Shown here: positions 1-11,529 of the stretch, in pieces
Numbering within the stretch: position 1 is the stretch's first letter
Layout: each line of letters begins with the position of its first letter
Source: Acholoe squamosa
Taxonomy: Eukaryota; Annelida; Polychaeta; Phyllodocida; Polynoidae
Direction of reading: 5' to 3'
Assembly (NCBI GenBank): GCA_949317995.1
Contig: OX439044.1
Coordinates: 53,338,166 to 53,402,165, forward strand
DNA: 64,000 nucleotides
Program-made: the position numbers and the translations under genes
The notes under the pieces: model-generated
What the model was told of the DNA's origin: nothing
The model's database searches: none
Seen by the model: the letters and a program-made list of their open reading frames with translations, nothing else

Positions 1-242
1 ACCAATCCAGAAATCATGGTAGGTGTGGTCTGAAAACATTGTATCATAGACAAATTTATTCTCCTCGGCACTGAGGATAGAGGCCAGGTCGACTTTAATC
101 TTAACTGTGGACTTCTGCTGACACCTTTCTCTGGCAGTGTTCCAGTCTGTGGCGGCGTTGGAGGTGAAGGAGTAGCAATAACCCTTCCACATTTTGAACT
201 CAGTGTTGGGGCAGTAATGGACACCAGCTATCTGCTGTACAA
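1..242 (-). CDS. C-type lectin domain exon (partial gene)
   Basis: Read on the minus strand, one frame is open from a TTTTACAG splice acceptor (exon begins at 242) to the window edge. It encodes about 80 residues with the layout of a C-type lectin fold: a first cysteine in HYCPN, the WKGYCYSF segment, W-N-T-A-R-E-R-C, LASI followed by EN-FV, and a terminal FWIG. These match the N-terminal two thirds of a domain that usually spans 110-130 residues and binds sugars or other ligands outside the cell, often with calcium. The calcium-binding EPN/QPD and WND motifs would lie beyond the edge, so sugar specificity cannot be judged. The rest of the gene is outside the window. The fold call is secure; the parent protein is not known. 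Confidence 0.85.
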
Positions 243-3200
243 CTGTAAAAGGTAAAAACACACCCATGTTGAAATATAATGTCCTTTTCTATGTGCAATC
301 ACGTATGGAGGGCATTTTTCAATACTGCTAATTAAAGGGAGAGACTCCTGCTGCCACTGGGTCCTAGTCTTACAGTACCAATATGACACAAAAGATGTCT
401 ATGTAGCATAGTGGGTGGGGCCTCAGCCAAAGCTGTGTGGGAGGGGGGCAGAACCATCTGATATTTTGTAACTGAGGTCATGGATGAATGGAGGCACACA
501 GAGCCTGACCTATTTCTGCAACACACACACCTAAACAAAGCAAGCTATATATAGAAAGTCAGACTATATGCACCACACTGAACAGAACCTTTTGCTGGGG
601 ACCTTTTGGTAGTTGTAGGTAACGGGCTCAGAATGTACACATGTAGCTAATAACAATAAGAGTATTGGTAGCATTGGTATTTTGAATTATTCAACAGAGG
701 TCTCCAAAGTATAACTAGGTCATCCATGGGTCAGTAGGGAGGCCCTTGACCATCCATCTCAAGTTTGTTTTCTACCTGAGCTAGAATTGTGTAATTTGCA
801 GTTTCAGTCATAGATGAATGCAGGCACCGAGAGCCTGGTCTATTCTAGTACCAGGCATACACACACATGAAGCCAAAATTAGCAAGTGAAAATGATTGTT
901 CCACACTACATAGAAACTTCCTCACTGCACCTTTGTACAGTATTGGTATGAGGTTTAGGATGTGTGGATAAAATTAAAAGCAGTAGTAATAATGTTAATC
1001 TTGTTATCTTTCATACCTTTGTTAAAACCTTATAAGGTTTGTTTGTTTCCCTCTAGATAATAGAGGTGATGAAATACATTAACTAGAGGAAGACTCCCTT
1101 ACATACCAAATATTTCTAGCATATTTCATAAAACATCCCTTAGAAGCCAACCTAACCTGAGGGAATTAAATGAGCTGAATTTTGACCGAATCAAACACAC
1201 TTTTAACTAAAAGCAATGTAATCAAAACCTTCCTCAAAAGGCTACCTACACTTTACAAGAAATTCGGAATTTCGGGTGGCTACTGAGGGAACTTTATGGT
1301 GATATTTACACCATTTCTCCAATGTGGTGTAAGGGGGGGGAGGAGAATCAATTTTAATTGATGCCACATGTTACATAGCAGCTACAGAGAATACCCCTGC
1401 TAGCACAACTCATCCAAATGATGTCTTTTTTACGTAAATAAGATGGGTTTTCACATAAAAATGATGCAAATTACATGAGTAGTGCTAGCTGGGTACACAC
1501 TCTATGAGACAGTATACCATTTGCTTGATTATTGTTGACTTTTATTTTCATGTGCCCTCAATAATGTGAGGGTGACTAGTGATATGTACACAGAAGGATA
1601 TATCTTAGAGATAGTAACATCCCAATGTATATATGCTTAGAACTATCTATATAACTAGAGTGCCTTGTGCACCCCATAGAAACATTGACCTGATGATCAG
1701 GTAGAGTGTTTGGAGCCAACCTGTAGCTGGGTTCTTCATCGCCAGCTGTTGGTGTGGTCATGTTTGAACATCAGTATTAGGGAAATGAAACACTACTTTA
1801 TGCTATTCTTTAGAGCCTAAAGGATTTGTGAAAGCCAGGATAGGTGGGTACAAGTGGATAAAGGCTAAGGTTATGAGGGAGGAGGCTCACTAAGAGGCTT
1901 GTGATGTGAATACCTCCATAACTTTAGAAAATATATCCAGCCCTAATAATGACCACTCCAAAGAAATCAGTTAGTAGAATGAGATTGGGTTTTGCCTGCA
2001 AGCTACACAGACCCCTGGCTATATATAGCATGCATATGTGTGTGCTCATGGGTTTCAGTGGGATAGTCTTTGCAAGTGAGATCTGTGCTAAATACATCCA
2101 CTTGCACATACAATAGAACTTTGTTATATGGAGCATTTTAGGTTCATACAACTTCCTCCCTACAGTCAAAGTGTCCTTATGGAAGAGAATAGGCTAAGTA
2201 GCCCACTAAATACAATGTCAGCTTATTACAGAAAAGGCTAGGACAAGAAAATCTGGTGCCTATTAGCAATACCTCCTAATAATAAAAGCTTCTATTGAGG
2301 AGGTTTCACTGTACCCTTGGTGAATGCTGACCAAGACCTCATCTGAGGCAGGTTCATGAGCAGTGCCACCACCCTGCTAAATATAGCTGACTTGAACTCT
2401 GAAGGTCACCCTGATCCGTGACACTATGCATTGTTATCCAGACTGTAAAAAAGAGGTCAGCTATGTCTAACCTGTGCTATTCCTGGTGGCAGCTAAATAT
2501 AGACTGGTGTTGCAAATATTGGCTATTAAATAAATATGTCAGGGGGGTCACTCCTTGTTTTTCTATGTGGAAACAAACCCTCGGATTCTGTGCCATTGTC
2601 ATGGGTAAAAGACTTGAGACTTTGGGGCCCATTTTGTAGAAAAGTTCCAAGTAACGCTTATCAAGGGGGACCCACCAAATGCTGTTAACCCAGAAGTGTT
2701 ATTCAAAATTATTATCTATGGACATTACTCTACATGTAGGCCTGAAAGTCCCATGCTACTGCACACAAATGGATGGCCCAGACTGAAGTTTGCTCTGTCT
2801 ATTGTAAAGTTTGCATCTCAGGTAAAGGATGGATGTGATATATGTCCCAGAATTGGGCAAACAGCACTCCTATTCAAAACCCTTGTAGGGGTCCCGCCCA
2901 GGGCCTGTATTGGGCTCAGATAGGACCCCTTTCCCTTGAAGTCATGTTTGCACATGGTATCCAAATATGTGGAAGAGCCCCCCCCCCGGTCAGGAAAAGT
3001 GTGTCCAAGGCCTGATCTTAGGCAACTACCTAACCCCAACCAGTGCCACCACCCTGCTAAATATAGCATACTCCACACTATTCTGGCTGATACTCTCTCC
3101 CCAACCCATGGCTCTCTGCATAATTATCATTGAGTTGAGCGACATATAGGCGGGTCCTATTATGATAAGCAGCAAGCTGTGGGTCAGTTTTTATACGTTC

Positions 3201-6200
3201 AGCCATAGCGAACTTCCCCCTTTAACACTATTGAGAAATGCTCTACAGGCTCATCCAAAGCATTTGTAAAACAAGTACAATTACTCTTGTTGGGATTCTC
3301 ATAACTCCTCAATCAGAATCTCTTCACTTAAGTCCTTGCTTCTCCCACTACCGTTGATTGCCTACCTAGTCTGTCAAAATGAATCCCTTATTACGCATTA
3401 CACCATTATGTTATAACTCTTTGCCAAGCTCGGGGAAAATATATATCAAATTGGTAAGCTTACCAGATAGAAGGGTGCAGATCGCCAGTAACTTCCACAT
3501 AATTGGAGCTGCAGAACCTGTGTATTGTTAAGGAAGTCTTGCAGACAATATGATACCCAGCCTTGTGGGACCCCTCTACCTATAAGATTCAAACTGAGAC
3601 TGGCCCTTCATACTGCATCTGATGACACCCCCAGGTAAGCGATCATTAAGTTAAAGATATGAGAAGGTAAACTCATGGGCTTATCAATGGATTGAAATCT
3701 CTCCCCCTCCCAAAAACAGGTATTATACACCTAGTGGCATCCAAAGCCATTGGGATTAAGGCTAAAAGATTATAGTGATGTGGTTCTCACATCATGTTGG
3801 ATCTCTCCTCGTGCATGCTTGTGAACACTGTAGGTGGGTACATAGCAAATTGTATCTAGGATAGATGAACGCATTTCCAACTTCACCTTCAACGATCCAT
3901 GCTTACTAAAGAATACTAATGCCTAGGGCTTAAGTCAGTTCACCACAATAGCTAAGCTTCGAGGATTGGTGTGTGTTTTATCACAGGTTCTAATTGTTAT
4001 AGATCTATGAGAACTTCTACAGTTATTTTCTTAGCCTTACACCTGAGAGGACATTGATCTGAAATTGAGGGAGGTGAGGCTGGATAAGACAATCTGGCCA
4101 CTTGACGTGTGCTGCACGCCCCCTGATCCCTTACTGTCACACTGTCACACTGTCACGAGATAAACCTGCCACTCAAGTATATTACTGATAATGGCTCCAT
4201 TACAGCTACCAGGCAGATTAGACAATAAGTTTTTTTTGCATTATAACCCTACCCCATCTAACCTTTTAGTATATACAAGTATATTTCGAGATGTGAAATA
4301 TTGAGAAATATTAGATATAGAATGTATGTTATATCTACTGTTCTATTTAATCACTCAAAAATAGTGTTCTGATTTCTATAGAACTACTGTAGGCAACTTC
4401 TAACTTGCCCATTTTCTAGGTAAAGTTATGACGTTATGAGCCGATTAGATATTGAGATACATCATGATGAAGGGATTCTACTTCATCATTGATTTATATC
4501 CACCCCCCTGTTTAACATGATGACTTTTATCGCAGTTCTATGTACTATGATAGTTAAATCGAAAACCAGGTCAATATTTCAATCTATTCTGAAGACCTGG
4601 TTTACTTGTTTCTTCCGCACTATGTAGAGTGGTCTTCTATAGGTTTCCTCATCTACATTTATAATTATTATGATATTGCACTTCTCTTAATTTTGTGATG
4701 TGGTACTTTAAGAATTAATTCAAAATCGACATGACACACACATTTGACATCAATTTACACTGGTATATCGCTGCACACCTTGAGCTTCAGCTAGAATTTG
4801 TCGATCTGCCAAGTGATTCTAGAATTTTTGTTCTAATTAAATACTCTTAAGAAAAGAAAAACAAAGAAGGAAAAAACTACACCATCATTAGCTTTCTTTC
4901 TGCAATGGATGGCTTTAATGACAATCACGAGGACCTCATTTTCTGGGTTTTGTATGGAGGGAATTTCTCAATAATGTTGTGTCTGCAAATGTTTAGATAA
5001 CGCTTTTTTCTCGTGTTTATTCATGAGCTGTATCTTAATTAATTCATTACACCTGTTTGGCAGCTGCACGTCGTGCTTTACAAACCAAGACACCCTACTT
5101 CATCATAGCCTGTTGTGGAACGTATTAAAGACTGCAAATATCATTTGCCCCAAACCACAACTCAAACTTTCAGGTTTGTCAGTTTGCTGTATGTTTCAAA
5201 CATATAACCCAGTGGAAAGGAGACGCGCCCATGTCTGCACACTCTATTCCTACCACAATTTCATGACACTACCTTCTCGATTTCCCCTTTTTTCAACATT
5301 TGTCTGAATAATTATCCCACCTTAAAGACACAAGTTAGCAAACACCCTCATATGCAGAAAGGAGCAAATTGGATTTTCAAGGACCATTAGCATAGGCACT
5401 GAAGCTGAATGGCGAGCCTCATCTATACAATTGATTTGGTTCAACTTCTATTCAACGCAGTCCTTCATATGAGATCTCAATACTACATTGAAATGGTTGA
5501 TACCTTTCTAAATCACAGTAAAGAACAAATTTGTAGTCACAAACACAAGGAGATTTCTTTTTAAGCTTCATTACCATTGCTCTCCATATAGGTCTACAGT
5601 GAAGGTGGATTGTGTTACAACACAAGTGCTCTGTGATCCAAGACCCATCATAATGTAACCATCATGATTATAAAAATTCTATCTGAAGAGGTTAACATTT
5701 GTATTTATGTTCCTCTTTCTCATTATTTATCTATAAACTTTTCCATTCTCAACATTTCAACAATTTTTCATTATGGCGAGGATGCTTAAATCAAAGATCT
5801 TTATCATTATATGAAGCTACAGCATTCAGTTAGTTTTTTTTATTCCGATGTAGATTATTTGTCAGTTCAATATGTAGGCCTATAAAGAAGCGCCCACAGA
5901 TGTAATCAAGATGAGCATTATTCTACCCAGAATACTTAAAATTCTAATATCAGGTTCTTGTTATCTGGCATCTTGGCTAGTAGGAGATTGTACCAATTGT
6001 GCAGGTATAATTTGTATGTAGGATGGGCTATCACCCCAGTGTGTAGATAGATGTCGTGTGCAGGTTTTCATATATATTGGGAGTAATGTTTCAACAAATT
6101 TGGGAGGCGAATCATTCATGGATATTTGCCCCCTACCCCTATGTTTACACAGGAGGGGGGGGGGCAATATTAATCATGTCTCCCCTCTTTTCAAGGTCTT

Positions 6201-6430
6201 AGTGCCCCTTTCCCAGTACATGTCACATGATTATCATTCATGAGGTAGTCTGATGCAACTGCAGATCCAGTGCAATCTCTGGTTGCAAAAAGGTTTAGTC
6301 ACACAGTGGACTTTGGCCTATAGTTATTGCAACGAAAGCATTATCCTAATTCATGGATGACAGACTTCCTCATGTCTATTGATTTTGATTGAAATAAATC
6401 GAGCAAAATGAGATTTAGAGACTTCTAGTG
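243..6430. other. Gene-free stretch
   Basis: No open frame here has a recognisable domain or convincing splice-site context. I see only short AT-rich frames, a 27-bp sequence present twice without mismatch (2361-2387 and 3041-3067), and a short CACTGT tandem near 4136-4156. The stretch before about 500 may be intron of the lectin gene. Otherwise it reads as intergenic or intronic sequence with old repeats. Confidence 0.6.
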
Positions 6431-6520
6431 AATCAAGCTCACTGACGGGTTTGTCGGGGGTGGAGAGATGACACTGACACTGATTGGGGACTGAGGTCAG
6501 TCTAAAAGCATGCATGTGTA

Positions 6521-6750
6521 GGGGAACATGACTATGTGAGTCCCCGTGCCCGGGTGGCTGACCCGCAGGGGCGGGTCACCAGGGTAGTCACATGTTCCCT
6601 ATCGGTATCACACCGATCCAGGCGTAGGTGGAAGGTAGAGAACGTCAAGCCAGGGGAAGTAGCTCAGAGGAAGAGCTTCCGCTTCGAAGTTGGAGGGTCC
6701 CGGGTTCGAGTCCCGGGTTCTCCAAAGACGTTTTCCGCCGACCTCTACAC
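6521..6750. repeat. GC-rich foldback enclosing a tRNA-like unit
   Basis: This island is much richer in G and C than its surroundings and is built from nested inverted repeats. GGGGAACATG (6521-6530) faces CATGTTCCCT (6591-6600), with TGACCCGC (6559-6566) facing GCGGGTCA (6571-6578) inside it. A second, imperfect hairpin pairs 6622-6646 with 6727-6750 and holds the tRNA-like sequence in its loop. It could be a tRNA-derived SINE or a structured RNA gene. The family is not recognised. Confidence 0.5.
6653..6723 (+). tRNA. tRNA-like sequence (possible tRNA-derived SINE or pseudo-tRNA)
   Basis: The 71 bases fold as a cloverleaf. The D stem GCTC/GAGC is perfect, the T stem CCGGG/CCCGG is perfect around TTCGAGT, and six of seven acceptor positions pair (one G-T; the seventh is G-G). 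The internal Pol III promoter is well preserved: A box TAGCTCAGAGG and B box GGTTCGAGTCC, followed by a TTTT terminator at 6731-6734. The anticodon arm is weak, with one mismatch and one wobble, and its loop TTCGAAG would give CGA (serine). Serine tRNAs carry a long variable arm, which is absent. I infer a Pol III-competent tRNA-derived element more likely than a working tRNA. Confidence 0.55.
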
Positions 6751-7385
6751 ATGGATGGACTACTTATCCTGAGTTGACGATGTAGAGGGAGCCACGGATA
6801 CTGTTCCTACAGACGCTGAGGCTGAAGTCTGAATTTGTAACTGGTCAGCATCCACAAAGTAGATAAGTAGACCTTAGGTATATACAGACACATCAGGGTA
6901 CCTGTCCCATTGAAGATCAAGCAGCACGCCAGCAGAACAACCTATGACAGATTGGATCAGAATAATTGACATGCAAAATCCAAGAAATCAGTTAACATAA
7001 GGTCTGAAACAAATTATATAGAAAAAGAAGCCCTATGTCATTCTAAATGTGACATGAAGACATTCATTTAGGCAAAATACTTTTAAAAAGGAGCATTACT
7101 TCAGCAGTATGAACAGCATCCGACATAGTATGGAAGTCATATGTACTGGGAGAAGGGGGTCCCGGGAAGGGGGTCTTGAAACCCCCTGCACTAAGCCCCC
7201 TTTTCGTATGACATATATGTATATGAACAGTGCTGATAGGAGGAAACTATCGTAAGGCACCTGAATGTCGAAGTTTATAACAGATTTGCCTAAGAACAAA
7301 TTTCTTATGGAATACCAAAGAGCATCTACACTGTTAGTAGTGGCCACGATTATTTTACAGCAAAACCCCTTGGCAACTTTGGTTC

Positions 7386-7740
7386 CAATACATTTTGCTG
7401 TAAATCTACAGGAGGTGAGTTGCTGTAGTTCTACAACATAATCCACAGTAATCATAGAGTAACAACCACTGTAACCATACAACAAGATCATCCAGATCTA
7501 CAGAAACATATGTTGTAAATAAACAGCAAAATTTGTTGTAGAATTAAATAAATATGTCTTGTAAAAAAAACACCAATATTTTCTGTAAATGAACAACAAG
7601 TTTTGCTGTAAATGAACAGCAGAATATATTGTAAATTTACAGAAACCTTTGCTGGCAACTGAGGTCCAAGCAACTATTGCTGTAAATTTACAGATGCTAG
7701 GGGGTAGAATTACAGCAAAAGGTTCTGTAAATCTACAGGA
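7386..7740. repeat. Array of degenerate CTGTAAAT-type palindromes (also at about 9387-9741)
   Basis: The near-palindrome CTGTAAATYTACAG and its variants recur irregularly: TGCTGTAAATCTACAGG near 7386, then variants near 7512, 7583, 7603, 7630, 7679 and 7725. The block is duplicated with the surrounding 2-kb unit. It codes for nothing I can recognise. Confidence 0.6.
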
Positions 7741-7769
7741 ACTGTGTTGTATAGTATCTATAGGCACTG

Positions 7770-7816
<47 letters not shown>
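7770..7816. repeat. (AT)n microsatellite
   Basis: An uninterrupted AT dinucleotide tract directly bordering the B2 repeat of the truncated DIRS-like copy. Confidence 0.97.
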
Positions 7817-7818
<2 letters not shown>

Positions 7819-8516
7819 TTAACTCGCTACCAGGGAATAATAATACCGGTAATAACGATGATAGTGATGATGAAAACAGTAATAATAATATATGATACAG
7901 TAGTAATATAAATGATCATATCACAGACACATGAGTTTGGTGGGTTACTGACCTTGGGGCTATCAGCACCATACATGCCTTTATTAAAACAACTATAATA
8001 ATTAGTTGACAATAAGCATAGTCAGTAAAATGCATAATATAATAACAATAATACAGTAATAACAATAGTAATAACAATAGTAATAACAATAGTAAAATTT
8101 AAAATTCCAGGGAACACCCAGCGTGGTGTTACCTGTACAGGTGAAAACGAGCCAATTGACCGTTACCTTGAAAATCCCCTCTTATATACTGGAGGAGTGT
8201 TGACCATGACGTCATGCTATGACATCATAGATACCAATGCGCGCTGCAAATAGTCCCTAACCGTTCGCGGTTAATTATATATATATACACGAGTGTATAT
8301 AGTTCCATAAGTTAACTCGCTACCAGGGAATAATAATACCGGTAATAACGATGATAGTGATGATGAAAACAGTAATAATAATATATGATACAGTAGTAAT
8401 ATAAATGATCATATCACAGACACATGAGTTTGGTGGGTTACTGACCTTGGGGCTATCAGCACTATACATGCCAAACACCTAAACACGCCAAACACATGTG
8501 AACAAACACATACCAA

Positions 8517-8828
8517 TCAACAATGCAATTGAGATTGGCAAAGTCTATCTAATTCCAAAAGTTCATTTTTATGATTATGTAAATATGTAAAAACAGAATT
8601 AGATTTCCAATTTACCTTCTTTTTAATAGAATCTACACTAAGTCCTGCATCCTTTAACATAGTAGCACCACCATGCCTAAGTGAGTGAGTGGAAACTGAA
8701 CCTTTGATACCAGCACGTATAGATAAAGATTTCAACCTCGAATTAATATATTGGTACTGTAGAGGAACACCATTAATTTTGAATAACAAATCACTCACAC
8801 CCCTACCTGTGCACAATTTTCCTAAGTC
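8517..8828 (-). pseudogene. 3' fragment of a DIRS-type tyrosine recombinase
   Basis: On the minus strand this fragment encodes the C-terminal hundred or so residues of the tyrosine recombinase also found at 10535-11529. It begins in the middle of the catalytic domain and includes the HSLRHGGAT box (H-x-x-R) and a terminal VFTYLHN segment with the presumed catalytic tyrosine. A run of five T at 8620-8624 keeps the frame open to a stop at 8517; in the longer copy the run is four T and the frame breaks. Upstream coding sequence is missing because the duplication ends at 8828, so this is a dead fragment that happens to preserve the older reading frame. Confidence 0.85.
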
Positions 8829-9770
8829 ACTAGTAATAACAATAGTCAGCATCCACAAAGTAGATAAGTAGACCTTAGGTATATACAGACACATCAGGGT
8901 ACCTGTCCCATTGAAGATCAAGCAGCACGCCAGCAGAACAACCTATGACAGATTGGATCAGAATAATTGACATGCAAAATCCAAGAAATCAGTTAACATA
9001 AGGTCTGAAACAAATTATATAGAAAAAGAAGCCCTATGTCATTCTAAATGTGACATGAAGACATTCATTTAGGCAAAATACTTTTAAAAAGGAGCATTAC
9101 TTCAGCAGTATGAACAGCATCCGACATAGTATGGAAGTCATATGTACTGGGAGAAGGGGGTCCCGGGAAGGGGGTCTTGAAACCCCCTGCACTAAGCCCC
9201 CTTTTCGTATGACATATATGTATATGAACAGTGCTGATAGGAGGAAACTATCGTAAGGCACCTGAATGTTGAAGTTTATAACAGATTTGCCTAAGAACAA
9301 ATTTCTTATGGAATACCAAAGAGCATCTACACTGTTAGTAGTGGCCACGATTATTTTACAGCAAAACCCCTTGGCAACTTTGGTTCCAATACATTTTGCT
9401 GTAAATCTACAGGAGGTGAGTTGCTGTAGTTCTACAACATAATCCACAGTAATCATAGAGTAACAACCACTGTAACCATACAACAAGATCATCCAGATCT
9501 ACAGAAACATATGTTGTAAATAAACAGCAAAATTTGTTGTAGAACTAAATAAATATGTCTTGTAAAAAAAACACCAATATTTTCTGTAAATGAACAACAA
9601 GTTTTGCTGTAAATGAACAGCAGAATATATTGTAAATTTACAGAAACCTTTGCTGGCAACTGAGGTCCAAGCAACTATTGCTGTAAATTTACAGATGCTA
9701 GGGGGTAGAATTACAGCAAAAGGTTCTGTAAATCTACAGGAACTGTGTTGTATAGTATCTATAGGCACTG

Positions 9771-9771
<1 letters not shown>

Positions 9772-9835
<64 letters not shown>
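9772..9835. repeat. (AT)n microsatellite, longer allele of the duplicate
   Basis: The counterpart of 7770-7816 in the second duplication copy, 18 bp longer. It borders the outer end of the full DIRS-like element. Confidence 0.97.
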
Positions 9836-9837
<2 letters not shown>

Positions 9838-10491
9838 TTAACTCGCTACCAGGGAATAATAATACCGGTAATAACGATGATAGTGATGATGAAAACAGTA
9901 ATAATAATATATGATACAGTAGTAATATAAATGATCATATCACAGACACATGAGTTTGGTGGGTTACTGACCTTGGGGCTATCAGCACCATACATGCCTT
10001 TATTAAAACAACTATAATAATTAGTTGACAATAAGCATAGTCAGTAAAATGCATAATATAATAACAATAATACAGTAATAACAATAGTAATAACAATAGT
10101 AATAACAATAGTAAAATTTAAAATTCCAGGGAACACCCAGCGTGGTGTTACCTGTACAGGTGAAAACGAGCCAATTGACCGTTACCTTGAAAATCCCCTC
10201 TTATATACTGGAGGAGTGTTGACCATGACGTCATGCTATGACATCATAGATACCAATGCGCGCTGCAAATAGTCCCTAACCGTTCGCGGTTAATTATATA
10301 TATATACACGAGTGTATATAGTTCCATAAGTTAACTCGCTACCAGGGAATAATAATACCGGTAATAACGATGATAGTGATGATGAAAACAGTAATAATAA
10401 TATATGATACAGTAGTAATATAAATGATCATATCACAGACACATGAGTTTGGTGGGTTACTGACCTTGGGGCTATCAGCACTATACATGCC
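9833..10491 (-). repeat. B1-A2-B2 terminal repeat block of the DIRS-like element
   Basis: Reading with the element, B1 (10491-10326), A2 (10320-10118), a unique spacer of about 120 bp rich in AATAAC, and B2 (9998-9833) follow one another. B1 and B2 are direct repeats of each other, and A2 is a direct repeat of A1 at the 5' end. The block is duplicated at 7814-8472. In DIRS-type elements such repeats let the cDNA be closed into a circle before integration. Confidence 0.9.
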
Positions 10492-10534
10492 AAACACCTA
10501 AACACGCCAAACACATGTGAACAAACACATACCA

Positions 10535-11529
10535 ATCAACAATGCAATTGAGATTGGCAAAGTCTATCTAATTCCAAAAGTTCATTTTTATGATTATGTA
10601 AATATGTAAAAACAGAATTAGATTTCCAATTTACCTTCTTTTAATAGAATCTACACTAAGTCCTGCATCCTTTAACATAGTAGCACCACCATGCCTAAGT
10701 GAGTGAGTGGAAACTGAACCTTTAATACCAGCACGTATAGATAAAGATTTCAACCTCGAATTAATATATTGGTACTGTAGAGGAACACCATTAATTTTGA
10801 ATAACAAATCACTCACACCCCTACCTGTGCACAATTTTCCTAAGTCTTTACAAGGACATAACAGTGAGGTATCGTCCCTACATAAGTATATGTTAAAAGA
10901 ATGGCTACCAAGCTGGTCACTCTTTGAAGTTTTAATGCGAAGACTAGCATAATTTTTAAAAATTTTAACATCACCTACCCTTAGTGTATGAGGAGAAGAT
11001 ACAACATGTCCTACCCTGAGGACACCTCTAAAACATAAGAGAATAGCCAGCCAAAATTTCAAGTCGGCCCTGCTGGAAAGATCCAAATACGATCTAATAC
11101 ATAACATTTCCTTTGGACTCAATGGATGAATAACCCTAGCAGGAACAGCATAATTTCTATCAATACCATCCAACACCTTTTTAACATGAAATTACCGCTA
11201 TGGTCTAAGCCACCTCTAAGTTTTTGATGATACCAAATAGAGGATAAATAATTCCTTACAGAAGAGGGTTTCATATATTCAGATAAATATACAGCATATG
11301 TAGCAGCCTGTGAGGGAGAACAAGGAAATTTAGGTAAATTAAATTTATTACAGAATTTTTTGTACCTGTTAAGTTGTTGTTCCCTTGTTCTCCTCGTATT
11401 CTCTGATACACCCTTCGTTAAAAGACACTCTTTTCTTTTTTGTAACCTTTTCCATTCTGGAATTAAAGCAACACATATCATTTTCATGGAGAGAAGTTGT
11501 ACATTTACCAGGCATACCCTTATATGCAA
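10535..11529 (-). pseudogene. Tyrosine recombinase of the DIRS-like element (two frameshifts)
   Basis: The N-terminal part (from 11529) has a helical DNA-binding segment around QAATYAVYLSEYMKPSSVRN. The catalytic part follows in another frame, with the first arginine box near RGVLRVGH and the HSLRHGGAT box. Two breaks are visible: a shift at the homopolymer 11178-11182, and a T run of four at 10639-10642 where the duplicate copy has five. The second ends the protein at 10631, before the catalytic tyrosine. The gene overlaps the RNase H end in a different frame. In the family this enzyme performs integration of circular cDNA. As it stands the product would be inactive. Confidence 0.85.

Larger units (their letters stand above)
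6844..8828. repeat. 2-kb tandem duplication, copy 1 (truncated end of DIRS-like element plus flank)
   Basis: This segment is nearly identical to 8845-10846. Offsets of 2001, then 2019, then 2018 bases reflect an 18-bp longer AT tract and one missing T in copy 2; otherwise I noticed only a handful of substitutions. It holds about 970 bp of flanking DNA, then the B2, A2 and B1 repeats of the DIRS-like element, then the 3' end of its recombinase gene. At 8829-8844 there are 16 bases of filler (ACTAGTAATAACAATA) resembling the AATAACAATAGT runs at 8060-8092, and then copy 2 begins. The near-identity implies a recent event. Confidence 0.9.
8845..10846. repeat. 2-kb tandem duplication, copy 2 (continuous with the full DIRS-like element)
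   Basis: This is the second copy of the unit described at 6844-8828. Here the recombinase sequence runs on without a break past 10846 into the rest of the element, so this copy is the one joined to the full-length insertion. It differs from copy 1 by a longer AT tract (9772-9835 against 7770-7816), a few substitutions, and one missing T at 10639-10642 that shifts the recombinase frame. Confidence 0.9.

Noticed and set aside
6653..6723. Functional tRNA-Arg (TCG) or tRNA-Ser (CGA)
   Set aside because: For TCG the anticodon stem does not pair; for CGA one pair fails and the long variable arm is missing.
7096..7491. 131-residue minus-strand frame (and its copy at 9097-9492)
   Set aside because: It is duplicated non-coding flank with no domain; the two copies match simply because the whole 2-kb unit is duplicated.
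9650..9930. Frames with long Ile-Tyr runs
   Set aside because: They are translations of the AT dinucleotide tract.
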